Below are positions 1-12,451 of a stretch of 64,000 bases of DNA, piece by piece. Below the pieces are notes generated by a model. It was not told the origin of the DNA. It saw nothing but the letters and a program-made list of their open reading frames with translations, and made no database searches. Made by a program: the position numbers and the translations under genes. The first letter of the stretch is position 1. Every line of letters starts with the position of its first letter. Origin of the DNA: Antilocapra americana (lineage: Eukaryota; Chordata; Mammalia; Artiodactyla; Antilocapridae); NCBI GenBank assembly GCA_007570785.1, contig ML664152.1:3410911-3474910 (forward strand), written 5' to 3'.

Positions 1-91
1 CGGGAGTTGGTGATGGACAGGGAGGCCTGGCGTGCTGCAATTCATGGGGTCGCAAAGAGTCGGACATGACTGAGCAACTAAACTGAACTAA
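1..91 (+). repeat. BovB/Bov-tA 3' tail
   Basis: It has the typical ruminant sequence: a GATGGACAGGGAGGCCTGG block, then TCGCAAAGAGTCGGACATGA and an ACTGAACTAAA tail. Only the 3' end is in the window. Confidence 0.85.
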
Positions 92-126
92 AGTTACCCA
101 AAGACTGTACCAAAAATGATAACTAA

Positions 127-718
127 GATCATGGCTTCCTGTCCCATCACTTAATGGCAAATAGAAGGGGGAAAAATGGAAGCAGTGCCAGACTTTTCCT
201 TGGCTCCAAAATCACTGCAGATGGTGACCACAGCCATAAAATTAAAAGACACTTGCTCTGTCTAGTCAAAGCTATGATTTTTCCAGTAGTCACGTATGGA
301 TGTGAGAGTTGGATGGTGAAGAAACCTGAGCACTGAAGAATTGATGTTTTTGAACTGTGGTGTTGGAGAAGACTCTTGAGAGTCCCTTGGATGGCAAGGA
401 GATCAAACCAGTCAATCTTAAAGGAACTCAATCCTGAATATTCACTGGAAGGTCTGACACTGAAGCTGAAGCTCCAACACTTTGGCCACCTGATGTGAAG
501 AGTCAATTAACTAGAAAAGACCCTGATGTTGGGAAATACTGAGGGTAGGAAGAGAAGGGGGCGACAGAGGCTGAGGTAGTTGGATGGCATCATCGATTCA
601 ATGGACATGAGTTTGAGCAAACCGCAGGAGATAGTGAAGGACAGGGAAGCCTGGAATACTGCAGTCCAAGGGGTCGAAAAGAGTCAGACACGACTTACCA
701 ACTGAACAACAACAATTA
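127..718 (+). repeat. BovB (RTE) LINE, truncated 3' end
   Basis: The 3' part of a BovB element. The + strand still shows a remnant of the reverse-transcriptase C-terminus (AMIFPVVTYGCESWMVKK, then a stop). It continues to the AAGAGTCAGACACGACT tail and a short ACAACAACAA end. Internal deletions and stops make it inactive. Confidence 0.88.
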
Positions 719-1776
719 TAAAATTTATAGGGAAAGGCAAAGGAACTAGAATACCAAAAATAATTTTGAGAAAGAATAAACTAAGAGAGATCGACCTACC
801 CAGTTTTGAGACACATATAGCAGCAGGAATCAACACTAGACAGTCTAGATACACATAATGGAGAACACAGAAATGGCTCTACTAATATACCCAACTAATT
901 TTTGACAATATTGCACAGGTAATTCCACGGAGTAAGTATAGCCTTTTCAACAAATGGCACTGGAGTGAATGGACAAACATTGGCAAAAAAACAAACCTCA
1001 AAATGTGTCACGGGTTTAAATATAAAATGTAAAACTTTTAGAAAAAAAGTAAGAGAAAACAGCTTTGGAATCTAGGGTTAGACAAAGAGTTTTTAGATTT
1101 GGTACTGAAAGTGTGACTCATAAAAGGAGATTTGATAAATAGGACTTTATCAAAATTTAAAAGGTTTGCTCTGCAAAAGACCCTATTAAGAGGATGCAAG
1201 ATAAGCTACAGACTTGGAGAAAACATTGGCAAACAATATGAAGGATTTGGATCTAAAATGTTCAAAGGTCAACAATTTTTTAAAAATCCAGTTGGAAAAC
1301 AGGCAAAAGATGTGAGTAGACATTCTACCAAAGAGGACACTCAGATGGAACTAAGCACATGCAAAGATGGCTGTCATTCCCTTACAGCTAAGGCAGAAGA
1401 CAACCACAATGAAATGTGACCACACACTTTCAACGGCTAAAGACAACAGTGCTTCAACATGGATGAACTTGAGGACATTATGCTAGGTAAAATACACAAA
1501 AGGCAAAAAGCGTCATGGTTACCCTCACACAAGGTACCCAGATCAGTCATGTTCACAGAGGCATAAAGCAGGAAGGTGGGGCCAGGGGCTGGGGGAGGGG
1601 AGGGCGAGGAGCCGGTTTCATGAGGACAGCACTTCAGGCTGGGAAGATGGCATGTTCTGGGGACGATGCTGAGGGAGGCTGCACAACCTGTGAGGGGCTC
1701 AAGGCCCTGAGCTGTGCTCTCTAAATGGTGAAGGTGGGAAATCTGTGTCCTGTGTGCTTTACCACGATTTAATACG
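719..1776 (+). repeat. L1 LINE 3' fragment
   Basis: It shows ORF2-end sequence with frameshifts (the peptide pattern of the L1 C-terminal region around 1,130-1,420). A diverged 3' UTR follows, with the GGCCAGGGGCTGGGGGAGGG motif and an ending in TTTACCACGATTTAAT. It is old and non-functional. Confidence 0.75.
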
Positions 1777-2073
1777 TTCATTGACAAAGAGAGAAACGAG
1801 GCAGTGGCTGGTGCTCCACCCTGGGCTTGGGTAGGACGCAGAGTCAGGCCCCCTCGGTTCCCGGCGTGGAGCCCAGATGGGCTGCCTCTCTGGCCTGAGG
1901 GGCCACGTGTGTTCCCAGCACGGGCCACGCTGGGAGACCTGGGGACTCCTCAGAGCAGGACAGCTGGGTACAGCCCCCTGATCTTGACAGGGCCAGTGGC
2001 CTTGGACGTCCACATGCTTCACCCTTGCTGACACCGCAGTGCCCGAACAGGCATGCAGCCCTGATGTAAATAC

Positions 2074-2244
2074 CTGAGACTGGACAGGGGAGTATGGGCT
2101 GCCAGGTTCCCCGCTCAGGAGAGTCTCGCTGTTCATCTTCGTTTTTAGACAAGCAATATAGCGACTGCAGAAATCTTTGCAGAGTTCATTAACCTTTTCC
2201 AGCTCAAGAAGATGAATACGTAGAACCTGGATGGCTTTTACCAT
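2074..2244 (-). CDS. PKNOX1: PKNOX1 exon 5, MEIS/PKNOX homology region 2
   Basis: The acceptor is GCTTCTAG|ATGGTA and the donor is TCTCAG|GTATTT. The 171 nt are exactly 57 codons, residues 118-174. The leucine-rich helix (MVKAIQVLRIHLLELEKVNE, then LCKDFCSRYIACLKTKM) is the second conserved homology motif of MEIS/PREP proteins and works with the first to bind PBX. It is followed by the Ser/Pro-rich start of the linker (ETLLSGEPGSPYSPVQSQ). The next exon, encoding the Q-rich linker, is not found between base 1 and 2,073, so it lies outside the window. Confidence 0.96.
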
Positions 2245-3951
2245 CTAGAAGCAAGAAAATTGAAACTTTCAGACCAGAACCAGGGAGCACAAGGGTGAGC
2301 TGCCATCATCATCACACAAGTCTCCTGTACAGACACAGCCACCTGAGCTGCCAGTTCCAGGAAGAGGAAGACATCAGAGTCTGTAGAACCACCAAGCACT
2401 TCAGCCGCGCTGACCTGTGGCTTGGTGTCAGGCTCACCTGGTGAGTAGGGCAGAGGCCTGCCTCCCAGACGCAGGCACAGTCCAGGAGCTGCCGGGCTCA
2501 GCCTCGGTTCCCTGGGTGACTCACCCTCGCTCTGCTCCTGCTCAGCCACCTGTGAACAGGGTGAACCTGCACCCACCTCCCGGCGGTTCTTAATTTTGAA
2601 GAAATTCAACTTGCCAACTCTGCTTGCAATGGATTCTGCTTTTGGTGTCAAGTCTAAGAACTCTCTGCCTGGCCCTAGATTAGTCCCAGAATCCAAGGAT
2701 TTTCTCTTAGAGTTTTCCTATAAAGTTCTTCAGTTTTGTACAAAGGCAGCAAATTTGGGAGTAAGTCGCCTCCCAGTGGCACATGACCTGGACACTAGTG
2801 ATGAACCAGTGCCACAGACGCCACTTGCTGTGAACCCACACCTAAAACTCAGCTCCATCCCCGTGGTCTTGGTGGCAGCGGTTCATGCATCTCCAGGGAA
2901 TGAGCCAGCCAGCCAGCTGGTGCCGAGAATGACCACACACCAGCCCTGCTGCCCTGTGTGGGGCGTCCAGCAGGAGGGCCCTGGTTCCTGCCCGCCGGGC
3001 CCACGCAGGCGCTCCTGCTCCCGCCTCACCAATGGCAGCACATGGAGGGCCGGAGGCAGAGAGCGCACACAGTGTTCATCCCCAGAGGGCAGGTGCTGTT
3101 GGTTCCACTTCCAAGATGAGGACACAGACTCAAGGTCAGACATCTCATCTAGAAAATCTACCTAGCTGTAAGAGTGAATACACACTGAGAAGCTGAAAAC
3201 AACACCCAAGACCAGGGCAGTTTATTCAGGGAAGCTTTCCCAGCACCCTTCCCTGCTGATGGGGGTCCTCGGGCTGTGGTCTGAGAGCTGGCCAACTCAG
3301 CGGGGATCTGGTGGAGGAGCGTGTCCCAGACACAGGGCTGCCAGTGCTGGAGGGCACTGCAGTGACGGCACCCCAAGGAGCTCTCCACTGCCTTCAGAAA
3401 GCACAGAGAACCCAGAGCTCAGGGCACTGCACCTGGGAGGAAGGCGCCCTCATGAGCCAGGCTGGCTTCGGACAGAAAGGCCAATGGGGCCGGGAGGGGC
3501 GCCAGAGGCTTTGTTAAGCTGGTCCCTGACCTGTGCTCATGCCCCGGCCCCCTCTGCCCCAGGTCTCCACACAGTCTGTCACCCACCACCAGGGCTGGCC
3601 TCTAGAACAAAGCCAGGGTCCACGATCAGGGAAGAGCTGAGAGCTGAAGCTGGGCTCAGACACACTGCCTGGGAAGCAAGGCAGGGGGCATGATGATCCC
3701 AGAGGACCTTCCCAAACACTCGGGAAGGACTGAACTGGCCCACTCAGGTCTCACAGGCTCAAGCCATCTGGTTGAATTACTACAGGAAGATGTCACCGGA
3801 GAATGTTGCAGACCTGGCTGATCTCAAGAACTGGAAAATTCCCCTCTTCAGCAAAACCGAAAACAATCCAAAGTTCTAACTGGAAATGTACAATTTATTG
3901 AACAGATTAAATTTAGAAGAAATAAAAAGGAAAACCACGAATTTTACTTAC
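2245..3951. other. PKNOX1 intron 4
   Basis: Moderately GC-rich sequence in which I recognise no repeat family and no additional exon. Several short ORFs overlap on both strands, as expected by chance at this composition. Confidence 0.6.
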
Positions 3952-4123
3952 TAAATTGTCAGTTTCTGGATCTTCACAGAAGAAGGGCTTTCCTTCCTTC
4001 TCCTGCTTCCTCACGAAGTTCTCAATGTCCACATCGAAACTGGCAGAAGTCGTGCCTTCTGAGCCCTGTGTAGACTGTTCACATTTTTCAAACAACAAAG
4101 CTAATAATGGAAATAGTGGATGC
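3952..4123 (-). CDS. PKNOX1: PKNOX1 exon 4, MEIS/PKNOX homology region 1
   Basis: A C-rich acceptor ending CCCCCAG is followed by G, which completes the arginine codon, then HPLFPLLALLFEKCEQST. This is the conserved first homology motif of the MEIS/PREP family, which contacts PBX proteins. The exon continues FDVDIENFVRKQEKEGKPF and ends ETDNL at donor TTA|GTAAGT. The length is 172 nt (1 + 171) and the phase out is 0. The residues are 60-117. The match to PKNOX1 is unambiguous. Loss of this motif would be expected to abolish partner binding, but here it is intact. Confidence 0.96.
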
Positions 4124-4194
4124 CTGGGGGGGAAAAATGTTAAAATATGTGTTCCACATTTTCATGACAATGCTTTAGTATGTATATACGCACT

Positions 4195-5900
4195 GTTTTA
4201 TTTAAGAGCTTTGCTGAGATATAATTCACATGCCACACAATTCACCCACTTACAGCTTATAGTTTAGTGGATTTTAGTATATTCACAGAGTTGTGCAACC
4301 ACCACCATAGTCAATATGTTCACCCCCCAAGGGAAACCCTGAGGCTGTTAGTAGTCACTCTCCATTCTCCACCAAACCCCAGCCCCAGCTCACCACTAAT
4401 CTGCAGTCTTACAGATTTGCCAGTTCTATACACTCTATACAAATGGAGTCACATATTATATGACCTTCAGTGTCTGACTTCTTTCACTTAGCATGATGTT
4501 CTCAAGGCTTGTCAGTGTTGTAACATGTATCAGTCAGTACTTCATTCTTTTTTCTGGCCACATAATATTCCATTGTATGGTTAACACCAGTTGGATAACT
4601 CTGGAATTTACAATAGATCCATATTCCATTTTGAGTAGATTTTTGTATAGGATGTGAAATTGGGGCAAGGATCTTCTCTCTGCTCGATATCCAGTTGTTC
4701 CAGCACCATTTGTTGGAAAGTCTACCTCTTCTCCACTGAGAAAATCAAGTAGACAAATTCTTCCAACTTCATTCTTCTTTCTCAAAATTGTTTTAGCAGG
4801 TCTAGTTCTTTGACTTCCATAAAAAATTTACAATCAACTTGTCTATACGTATAAATACATCCTGCTAAGATTTTCATTGGAACTGCTGCAGAGCTAAAGA
4901 TCAGTTTTAGGAAATCTTTACTATGTTGAATCTTCCAATCCATGAACATGGTATACGCTTTATTAAGGATTTTTTTGGTTGCTTGCATCGGCATTTTACA
5001 GTTTTCAGCATAAAGTTTATGCATGTGTTTTGCCAGATTTACACCAAAATTTTTTTTGAGCTCTTATAATGGTATCTTTTTAATTTCAGTTTTCAATTGT
5101 ACACTATTGGTATAAAAATAGGATTGGTTTCTATGTGTTGCTGTTGCAACCTGTGACCTTATTAAACTCAATTGTTTCATTCTGGAAGTTCTTTGGTAAA
5201 CTTTGGGATTTTCTATACATAGACAATCATGTTATTTGTGCACAAAGCCAATTTAATTTCTTCCTTTCTAACTGGATATGTCTTTTCCTTGTTTTGCCTC
5301 ACTGAACTGGCTAAACTTCTGTCACAGAGATGAACAGGAGTCAGGGTAGGCACCTCTGCCTTGTCCCCAGACTTGGGGAAAACATTCTGTCTTCCACCAT
5401 TAAGTATGATGTGAGCAATAGGTTTTTTTGTAGTTTCCCTACATCAGGTTAAAAAAGTTCCCTTCTGTGACTGCTGCATTGACGGTGTTTAGTTATAACT
5501 GGCTGTCGACTTCTGTGAAATGCTTCTCGGCATCACCTGATACAATCCTGTCATGTGGCTCACTGGTTGATCTCTGAATGATGAACCAGTCTTGCTTCCT
5601 GGGATAAACTCCACCTGGTCACTAATAGTCTTCTCTTTCCATGCTGGTCAATTTTGTTAGTATTTTACTAACGATCTTTATGCCAAAGTTCATGAAGCAT
5701 ACTGATTGGTCTTCACTTTTCTTTTTCTATATTGTCTTTGTCCGGCTTTGGTACCAGAGTTGATGCTTCATTCATAAGGTGAATTCAGAAGCACCCTCTC
5801 TTCTTCTGTTTACTGGGAGAAACCGGGTAGATTTGCTGCTTTTCCTTCTATGTGCTAGAAATCTCCAGTACAACCATCTGGGCTTAAAGACTGCTTTTTG
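4195..5900 (-). repeat. L1 LINE 3' portion, antisense copy, in PKNOX1 intron 3
   Basis: The + strand is the reverse complement of an old mammalian L1. It has the 3' UTR motif GCTGAGATATAATTCACATG near 4,210, the GCACCATTTGTTGGAAAGTC block near 4,700 and the GGTTTTTTTGTAG-type ORF2 stretch near 5,420. Many stops and indels are present. The L1 runs in the same direction as PKNOX1. Confidence 0.75.
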
Positions 5901-6113
5901 TAAAGCTGACTAAAATGTAGACTTAATATCCCAAAGCTTTTTAAGAAAATGATATTAAAAATAACATGGTAACCTGAGAAAACTTTCACTCCAGCATTAT
6001 CACATCCCACCCCACTACTCCACCCAGCCAACAGCTCACTTTCAGTTTAACCAGGTTTCCACCCTCACTACTGCTCTGAATGAACACCCACACACTTCAC
6101 ACCCCACCGCTAC

Positions 6114-6241
6114 CTATAAATGGCCTGCTTGTCGGCATCCATTGGTGTCTGGGAGCCCACGGGGGGAGGGCTCACTCCTTCCACATCTGGTTCAGAGCAG
6201 TTGGGGTCTTGCTCCGTTTTTAACTCTGTGACTACTTGCAT
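6114..6241 (-). CDS. PKNOX1: PKNOX1 exon 3, acidic N-terminal region
   Basis: The acceptor is CTCACAG|ATGCAAG and the donor is TTTATAG|GTAGCG. The 128 nt encode residues 18-59 plus two bases of codon 60, starting MQVVTELKTEQDPN and ending DKQAIYR. The segment is rich in acidic residues and proline (GVSPPPVGSQTP) and precedes the PBX-interaction homology region. It has no known catalytic role. A few residues differ from the human protein as I recall it, as expected for an orthologue. The phase is 0 in and 2 out, matching exon 4. Confidence 0.95.
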
Positions 6242-7352
6242 CTGTGAGAGGAGGAAGAGTATTTTTGTTACTAAAAACAAAATAAGTTGCTGCTTCAGCA
6301 TTCTATTCTCAAAGCAGTGGAATGGCAAACTGCCAGATGGTTATATAACTGGCAACAGTATATGTAAGGAATACTACCAACCAAGCTCCTTTGAATGTAT
6401 TAATAATATGCTTTTAAATGACTAAAAAAAATAAAAGGTCAGATACCCAAACCATTTAAAAATTGAGAGGAATGATGCGTGAAACACTTATTATTTTCAA
6501 AACCTCTGAAAGGAACCGACACACATGAGACCTGACCCGGCCACCTCTCTTTGCCGTAACATCCTCACAGTGGGTAATGCTGTGGTTGGAGAAGGATAAA
6601 CAGTTCACGCTCTCTTATCTTGTCACAAAAACAACTCAAGCCCAAGACACTCCACATGTGTGATGGGGCTGGAATTCTCTCTTACCTGTCCTTAAACTCA
6701 GGAATACACAAGGTATAAAACTTTAAGGAAAGTCATTGCATCTAGAAAGCAAAGACCAGCTGCGTTTAAAGAAACAGTTTTAAACACAAGAGGAAGCCTT
6801 AAAGCTATTATCATTGAAATTGCTTTGGCTGGCTCTGTTATTCAGAACTTAAGGGAAGAATATTTAAATCCCTATACATAAAAAAAAAATCAGTTTACAA
6901 ATAAAACAAAACCACTATATTAACTTCTCTTATGTCTGAGCAGATCAGTGCCCTGGCTTCTTCAGGGCTGGGGTGTCTGGGATCTACTTGCCCCACCCCC
7001 AGCTGCTACCCCTTGCCCCTCAAGGAGGCAGACTCTTGGGGGAGCCTGGCTAGGGGGCTCATCCTCAGTTGATGGGAAGAACCTGCGTTCTGCCATGAGG
7101 GCAGCCTGGCTCTTGGGGCTGCGGCCACAGCCCTGCAGCCAGCTCGGGCTCTGTTCTCATCTCGCCAACAGAACAGAGCCACCAGGTCACTCCATGATGC
7201 CTCTGGATGAAACAGCATACTTGGGGATAGTTTCTCTCTAAAAAAAATAAACCAAACCGAAAGCAACTGACTAAAGCCCAATCAAACACAGTATTTCTGG
7301 AACGAAGTCTGACATTATTATTTTTTAAAAAGCTTTAAAAGATTTATTTCAG

Positions 7353-7560
7353 GATTTTAAAAAATGATTGTGAAAAAAGAGAAATCTAACTGTTTGCCCT
7401 CAGAGGGCTGTCTAAGTAGACACGGTCAGTCTATACTGTAGAAAATCACATGCTCACTGGAAGGAACGCTCACAGCAGTTTTCCACATCCTGGGAGGTGA
7501 GGAGCTATTATAAGCAAGGTATCTTGCCCACTGGCCCAGCCCTCCCTGGACTCACTGCCT
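7353..7560 (+). repeat. local direct repeat, copy A
   Basis: It matches 8,318-8,520 end to end, with roughly 28 differences by eye over about 205 bases. Both copies share GGTCTATACTGTAGAAAA-like and CCAGCCCTCCCTGGACTCAC blocks and end at the same ACTGCCT. Flanks do not match. Confidence 0.85.
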
Positions 7561-8317
7561 CAGGGCGGGGTTCAGCTGCAGAGGCAGTGGAGGTGAGAGC
7601 TGTGAGGGTCCAGGGTCCCCAGGGCAGGGAGCCTGCAAGAAGCCGCCATAGGGATGCTATTAGATGTGCCTCTGAGGAACAAAATCACTTGGAAATAGCA
7701 GAGGACTTCTGGTAAAGAGAGCAGCCTGAAACAGAATTCCCTATCTCTGAGAAGTAAAAACACTGAATTTGAAAAGTCAACAAAAACAAAATCGCTGCAA
7801 TGGAAAACATCTCAGGAGTGACACGAAACTGTCCACCAAGGAAAGACCTAACCTGGAAAGGGAGGGGCACAGCTTCCAAATCTCACCAAGTGGGGAGTGA
7901 CAGGTGGGTGAGGTGCCCCAGGTTGGGCGCTCCCTAAACCCTCAGGCAGGGAGCCAGGTATCGTGACCGCCTCCTGCAGGGATAGGAAAAGTACAGACAG
8001 AACCCCACGTGTCATCATCGGGGACAGCAACTGAGCAGATGGTCCGGCTCCACTCAGACCAGCAAGCGGGCAACCAGGAATCTGCCATCACCACCACAAC
8101 CAGCTTGTGTGTAAAACCGACATTTACTAACACTAACATTAAAAAGGTAAATTCCCAACAAACTCTGACTTAGGGGATTCAAAATTACTGACTCTTGGTG
8201 TCAGTCAGGAAACACTTGAACAATTCTACAGCTCATCTTTCGGAGGACCAAGATATAATAAATGCGTCGAGCATCTAACGGTGAACCTGCACCCAGGGGA
8301 GGTACAGTGAACCTCCA

Positions 8318-8520
8318 GGGTTTAAAAATGACTGCGAAAAGAGAGGTCTAACTGCTTGCCCTCAAGGGCTGTCTAGGTGGACACGGTCGGTCTATACTGT
8401 AGAAAACCAAATGCTCACTGGAAGGGACACTCACAGCGCTCTTCCACATCCTGGGAGGTGCAGAGCATTACAAGCAAGCTGTCTTCCCCACTGGCCCAGC
8501 CCTCCCTGGACTCACTGCCT
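8318..8520 (+). repeat. local direct repeat, copy B
   Basis: The second copy of the segment at 7,353-7,560, in the same orientation about 960 bp away and 83 bp from PKNOX1 exon 2. I do not recognise it as a known interspersed family. Confidence 0.85.
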
Positions 8521-8603
8521 ACGGAGTGAACACACGGGCGCTGCTGGTGTTCCAGCGCCAGGTCGGTGGACTCTGGGGTGTGGGACAAGGTGCGCGCGCT
8601 CAC

Positions 8604-8710
8604 TTGTTGCCCGTCTGGGTAGCTGTCTATGCTCAGTGTCTGTGTGGCCATCATGGTGAATGAATTCCTTATAAAACATCAGATCGTCTTGAGTCAAACG
8701 CAGATGGTGT
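8604..8710 (-). CDS. PKNOX1: PKNOX1 exon 2, start-codon exon
   Basis: The acceptor is a pyrimidine tract ending TTTTCCCAG, followed by 56 nt of leader and 51 nt of coding sequence, residues 1-17 (MMATQTLSIDSYPDGQQ). The donor is CAA|GTGAGC and the phase is 0. The start is a tandem ATG: the first at 8,652-8,654 has A at -3, and the second also has G at +4. The known PKNOX1 protein begins with the same double methionine. The leader contains an out-of-frame ATG at 8,677-8,679. The exon lies 83 bp from one copy of a local 200-bp direct repeat. Confidence 0.95.
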
Positions 8711-10975
8711 CTGGGAAAACGAAAGCAGAGACGCATCGGTCACTAAGTCAGAGCATTGCTGTCCCCTTACCCCCTTACTCCATAGTGCCCATATGCCTTT
8801 TAAAATACACATTTCCACATGGAAAGTAAAAACCACCCTTCACTATGGTCTAAGACAAATACTACACAGCACTCGCACCTGCCTAGTAATCACACATCAG
8901 TGCTTGCCTGGCCGATGTGCCAGCTTGTTCGCAGGCATTTGGGTCTCTTCCTCACTCACTGAGCAACACCTAGGAATGTCTACATGTGCAGGACACTGTC
9001 CCGGGCCCTGGGGCTTTCCCAGGACCACACACAGGAGGGACACTAGGCAGCACACAGACGTGGGCGAGCGTGCCACTGGCGGGCCCCAGGGCCATGTGAC
9101 AGGGCAGGTACATAGACACTGAGCTGGCCAGGAGGCCAATCTGAGGCAGGAGGGCCTGGAGGGGCTGCGCCAGGCATCGGCTCACATTCACAGGCAATGC
9201 AGAGGTGTACACTGTCATCTGCCTGTCTGTGCGCGCTCGGTAAATGAGCTGGGGGAGATAGGTGGGGACAGAGGGGGACGGGGGCAGGGGCAGCTGCCCG
9301 GGCCACCCACAGGCAGGAAGACAGTGGTGCTGTGTGCAGAGGGACAGCGGGGGGTGGGGGCAGCGCTGTGGGGGACACAGAGCAGGTCACACCTGATTAC
9401 GGTTGAGGTGAACACTGCGGTCTTCCTAGGGGGACAGGGAGTCCTGGGCAGGTGTGAGCAGGAGGGCACTGAGGCTTCAGCTCAGGACAGTCCCTCTAAT
9501 GGTGTGCAGGACAGGCTGAATGACTGTGGAGCCAATGAGGGCGGGGGCGTGTGGACAAGAGCCTCGGGAGCACAGGGTATGAAGAGGGTCTGGGCTGGGC
9601 ATGGGAAGGGTCAGGAGAGTTGATGGTTCTCACCTGAGCAACCGGCCAAGCAGAGCCGCATGTCCTGAGGTGGAGCTGACCGTGGGGAGCAGGTTCTGTG
9701 ACCTGGGGGGAGAGAGCAAGAGACAGGACGTTGAAAGCTTGAGACACTTCTCCACATCCACGAGGGAGCCTGAACAAGCGAAGCTGGGCCGCAGGGACAA
9801 GGCCGGCAGCCACCGTGGCATGGCCAGCACGTGCAGAGGTCCCACCTCGGGCCTGCACACAGGGCCTTACTTAGACACAAGGTCTTTCCAGATGTCATCA
9901 TGTTAGGGGGCTCAAGAGGGGTGTCCTGAAAAGGGGGGGAGTGGAGAGGCTCTCGGGGCAGCCAGGTGAACCCCTGTGAATCAGAGGCACAGACAGGAGT
10001 GACACTGCGACAAACCAAGGACTCCTGGAGCCAGCCGGTCCTGAGGGACCCGAGCTGAGAGGGGCCCGAGCCACTCACTGACTGGTGTCCCCCTGACAGC
10101 AGCTTCTGGGCAGGTCTGCTACGTTCCCTACAGCAGACCCAGACAACATGCAGCAGAGGCCCTAGAGAGTTCTAGGCAGATGACCAAGGCCACAGCCACG
10201 TCGGTCTCGGCTGGAAGCCAATTCTCCAAGGTCTCTTTCGAGGACCCACCAGCGGGTGGGACACACTGCAGCCAAGCCCACTGCTGCCCGATACAGGTTG
10301 TGGGGGTCACACTTCCACTCTTTCGAGGGCTTTCAGAATGCCCACAATGAATACCGGGATGAGTCAAAATTTTATCAACAAAATATATAGATATGTAGTC
10401 CTTCTCACTACCAAGTCTGATAAACCTTCAATACGGGACCTAACTGGGTACAACTGTTCTAAAGGAGGATTTTGAAATTTGTGTCAGAAGTTTTGAAAAT
10501 ACGTGCTCTGTCTACAATTGAAGGAAGTGGAAGAAGGGTGGAGGGGGAGGAGCAACTCCATGCAACTAACATTTCATTGAGTAAAGATAGGGGAGAGTGC
10601 CAAGGTGCCCGACACTGCGGCAGGACACCCAGGAAACCAGGAAGCAGCAGCCAGCAGATGGCGCTGTCCACTCGAAAGGGTGGCCCAGGTCCAGGCCAGC
10701 CAGCGGCACTGTTCACAGGGGCTCAATCCCAGGCAGCAGCAGAAAGGATCCTCTACCTGGGCAGTAACACCGACTGGCACCTGCAGGTGGGCAGCAGAAT
10801 TCACAGGGTTCACCCCAGCAGAGCTGCTGGGCATGGGAGGAAGTGTCTGCTCTGGTCAAGGCCTCTGCCAAGCTGCTCAGCTACAGGCCCTCCCGGGTCA
10901 CAGATAGGCCCTCCCCTATTGCATAGAAAAGTAAGTTTCTATTATGCTCAAACTTAAACAACAGTGTCTTCACTT

Positions 10976-11800
10976 CTTTTTTGAAAAGATTATACTCCAT
11001 TTATAATTACTTAAAAATACTGGCTATATTCCCTGTGCTGTGCAATATATCCTTGAATCTTACCTTATTTTTAGAATTGCTTATCTGGCTTATTTGTTTA
11101 GACTTGCTTATCTGGCTGTGCCAGGCCTCAGCTGCAGAATCCAGATCTCTAGTAGTGGCCCACAAGCTCCTAGTTGCAGCATGTGGGATCTTGTTCCCAG
11201 GCCAGGGATCAAACCTGAGCCCTGCATAGGGAGTGCAGAGTCTTAGTGAAGATGGAGAGCCCCTGTCTTGTCCACTTTACACCTAGAGTGTGTCTCTTAA
11301 CCTCCACCTCTATTTGCCTTTCCCCTCTCCCTGCTGGTAACCACTAATTTGATCTCCGTATCTGTGAATCTGCTTCTCTTTGTTATATTCACTAGTTTAT
11401 TTCTTAGATTCCACATATAAGGGAACCATGCAGTATTTGCCTCTTATTTCACTAAGCATAATATCCCCCATGTCCACCCATATTGTCTCAAAAGGCATAT
11501 TTTCATTTTTTATGGCTGAGTGGTATTCCACTTCTTTCCCTACTCATCTGCTGATGGACACTTAGGCTGCTTCCACATCTTTGCTATTGTAAATAGTGCT
11601 GCTACGAACATCTGAATCAGTGTTCTCTTTTTCTTCAGACACACGCCCAGGAGTGGGGTTGGTGGATCACACGGTAGCTCCATTTTCAGTTTTCTAAGGA
11701 ACCTCCATACTGTTCTCCACTGTGGCTGCACCAATCTACATCCCCACCAACAGCGCACACAGGTCCCCTTTCTTCTGAGTGTCCTCACTACTTACCGTCA
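10976..11800 (-). repeat. L1 3' end, antisense, split by a SINE
   Basis: On the + strand the diagnostic blocks are TGGCTATATTCCCTGTGCTG (about 11,020), ATTCACTAGTTTATTTCTTAG (about 11,390), TATTCCACTT (about 11,524) and ACCTCCATACTGTTCTCCAC (about 11,700). A CHR-type SINE interrupts it at 11,095-11,250. Confidence 0.85.
11095..11250 (-). repeat. CHR-type SINE, partial, inside L1
   Basis: It shows CTGCAGAATCCAGATCTCTA and CATGTGGGATCTTGTTCC, and a degenerate tRNA-like box (GGGATCAAACCTGAGCCC) on the + strand, the reverse complement of the SINE head. Confidence 0.65.
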
Positions 11801-12224
11801 TGTGAGGCTCCAACATACAAGTTGGAGAACCACCAGCCCGACAGACATACAACACCCAGGTGTTCAAGGGCAATACGACATGGGCTTTGTTTATTTTATT
11901 ATACCAGTTTCATCCAATTAAAAAAGGACACATTAATGGAAACTGTCACTTTAATACCCTTTCAAGAGTCCAGCCAAACTAATACAATGAAGAAAACACA
12001 ACTTTCCAAATTTCATGTACAGAAATCTTAAAATTAAAAGTAATTTTAAAAGTAAAAAATTTAAAACAATACATCCTTTTTCAGCTGGCAATTATTAAAT
12101 CTAAAAGAGCAGTGCACCACTTTGCTAGCAAAGATGAAGTGAAACCCACCTCTCTGAAGGAGTCTCAGGTCCCACAAATCGTGTAACTGGTTCAGAAAGC
12201 AGTTTGACCATATGTATTTGACGG

Positions 12225-12441
12225 TCATGCTCAACTACTAATTCATGACCGACTCGTTGTGACCCCGTGGACTATAGCCCACCAGGCTCTTCTGTCCATG
12301 AGATTTCCCAGTAAGAATACTGGATGAGTTGGATGGGTTGCCATTTCCTTCGCCAGGGGATCTTTCCGAACCAGTGACCGAACTCATGTCTCCTGTATCG
12401 GCATGCAGATTCTTTACCACTGAGCCACCAGAGAAGCCCCG
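12225..12441 (-). repeat. Bov-tA SINE
   Basis: Reverse-complement copy: GACCCCGTGGACTATAGCCC, then TTGCCATTTCCTTCGCCAGG, ending ACCACTGAGCCACCAGAGAA (tRNA-like head). Confidence 0.88.
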
Positions 12442-12451
12442 ACCATACGTA

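Larger units (their letters stand above)
1..2073. other. PKNOX1 intron 5 (partial): repeats only
   Basis: It is filled by BovB and L1 3' fragments (listed separately) up to about 1,776. The remaining 1,777-2,073 is GC-rich, with nothing recognised. Confidence 0.7.
5901..8603. other. end of PKNOX1 intron 3 and intron 2
   Basis: Apart from exon 3 and a local direct repeat (7,353-7,560 and 8,318-8,520), I recognise no repeat or gene. The 6,950-7,250 part is GC-rich and carries a chance ORF on each strand. Confidence 0.5.

Noticed and set aside
154..336. Reverse-transcriptase-like peptide
   Set aside because: Not a gene: it is the decayed 3' end of a BovB LINE, interrupted by stops.
2596..3165. 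189-codon + strand ORF in PKNOX1 intron 4
   Set aside because: Antisense to the gene, with no domain, no homology I recognise and no promoter. Chance ORF in GC-rich sequence.
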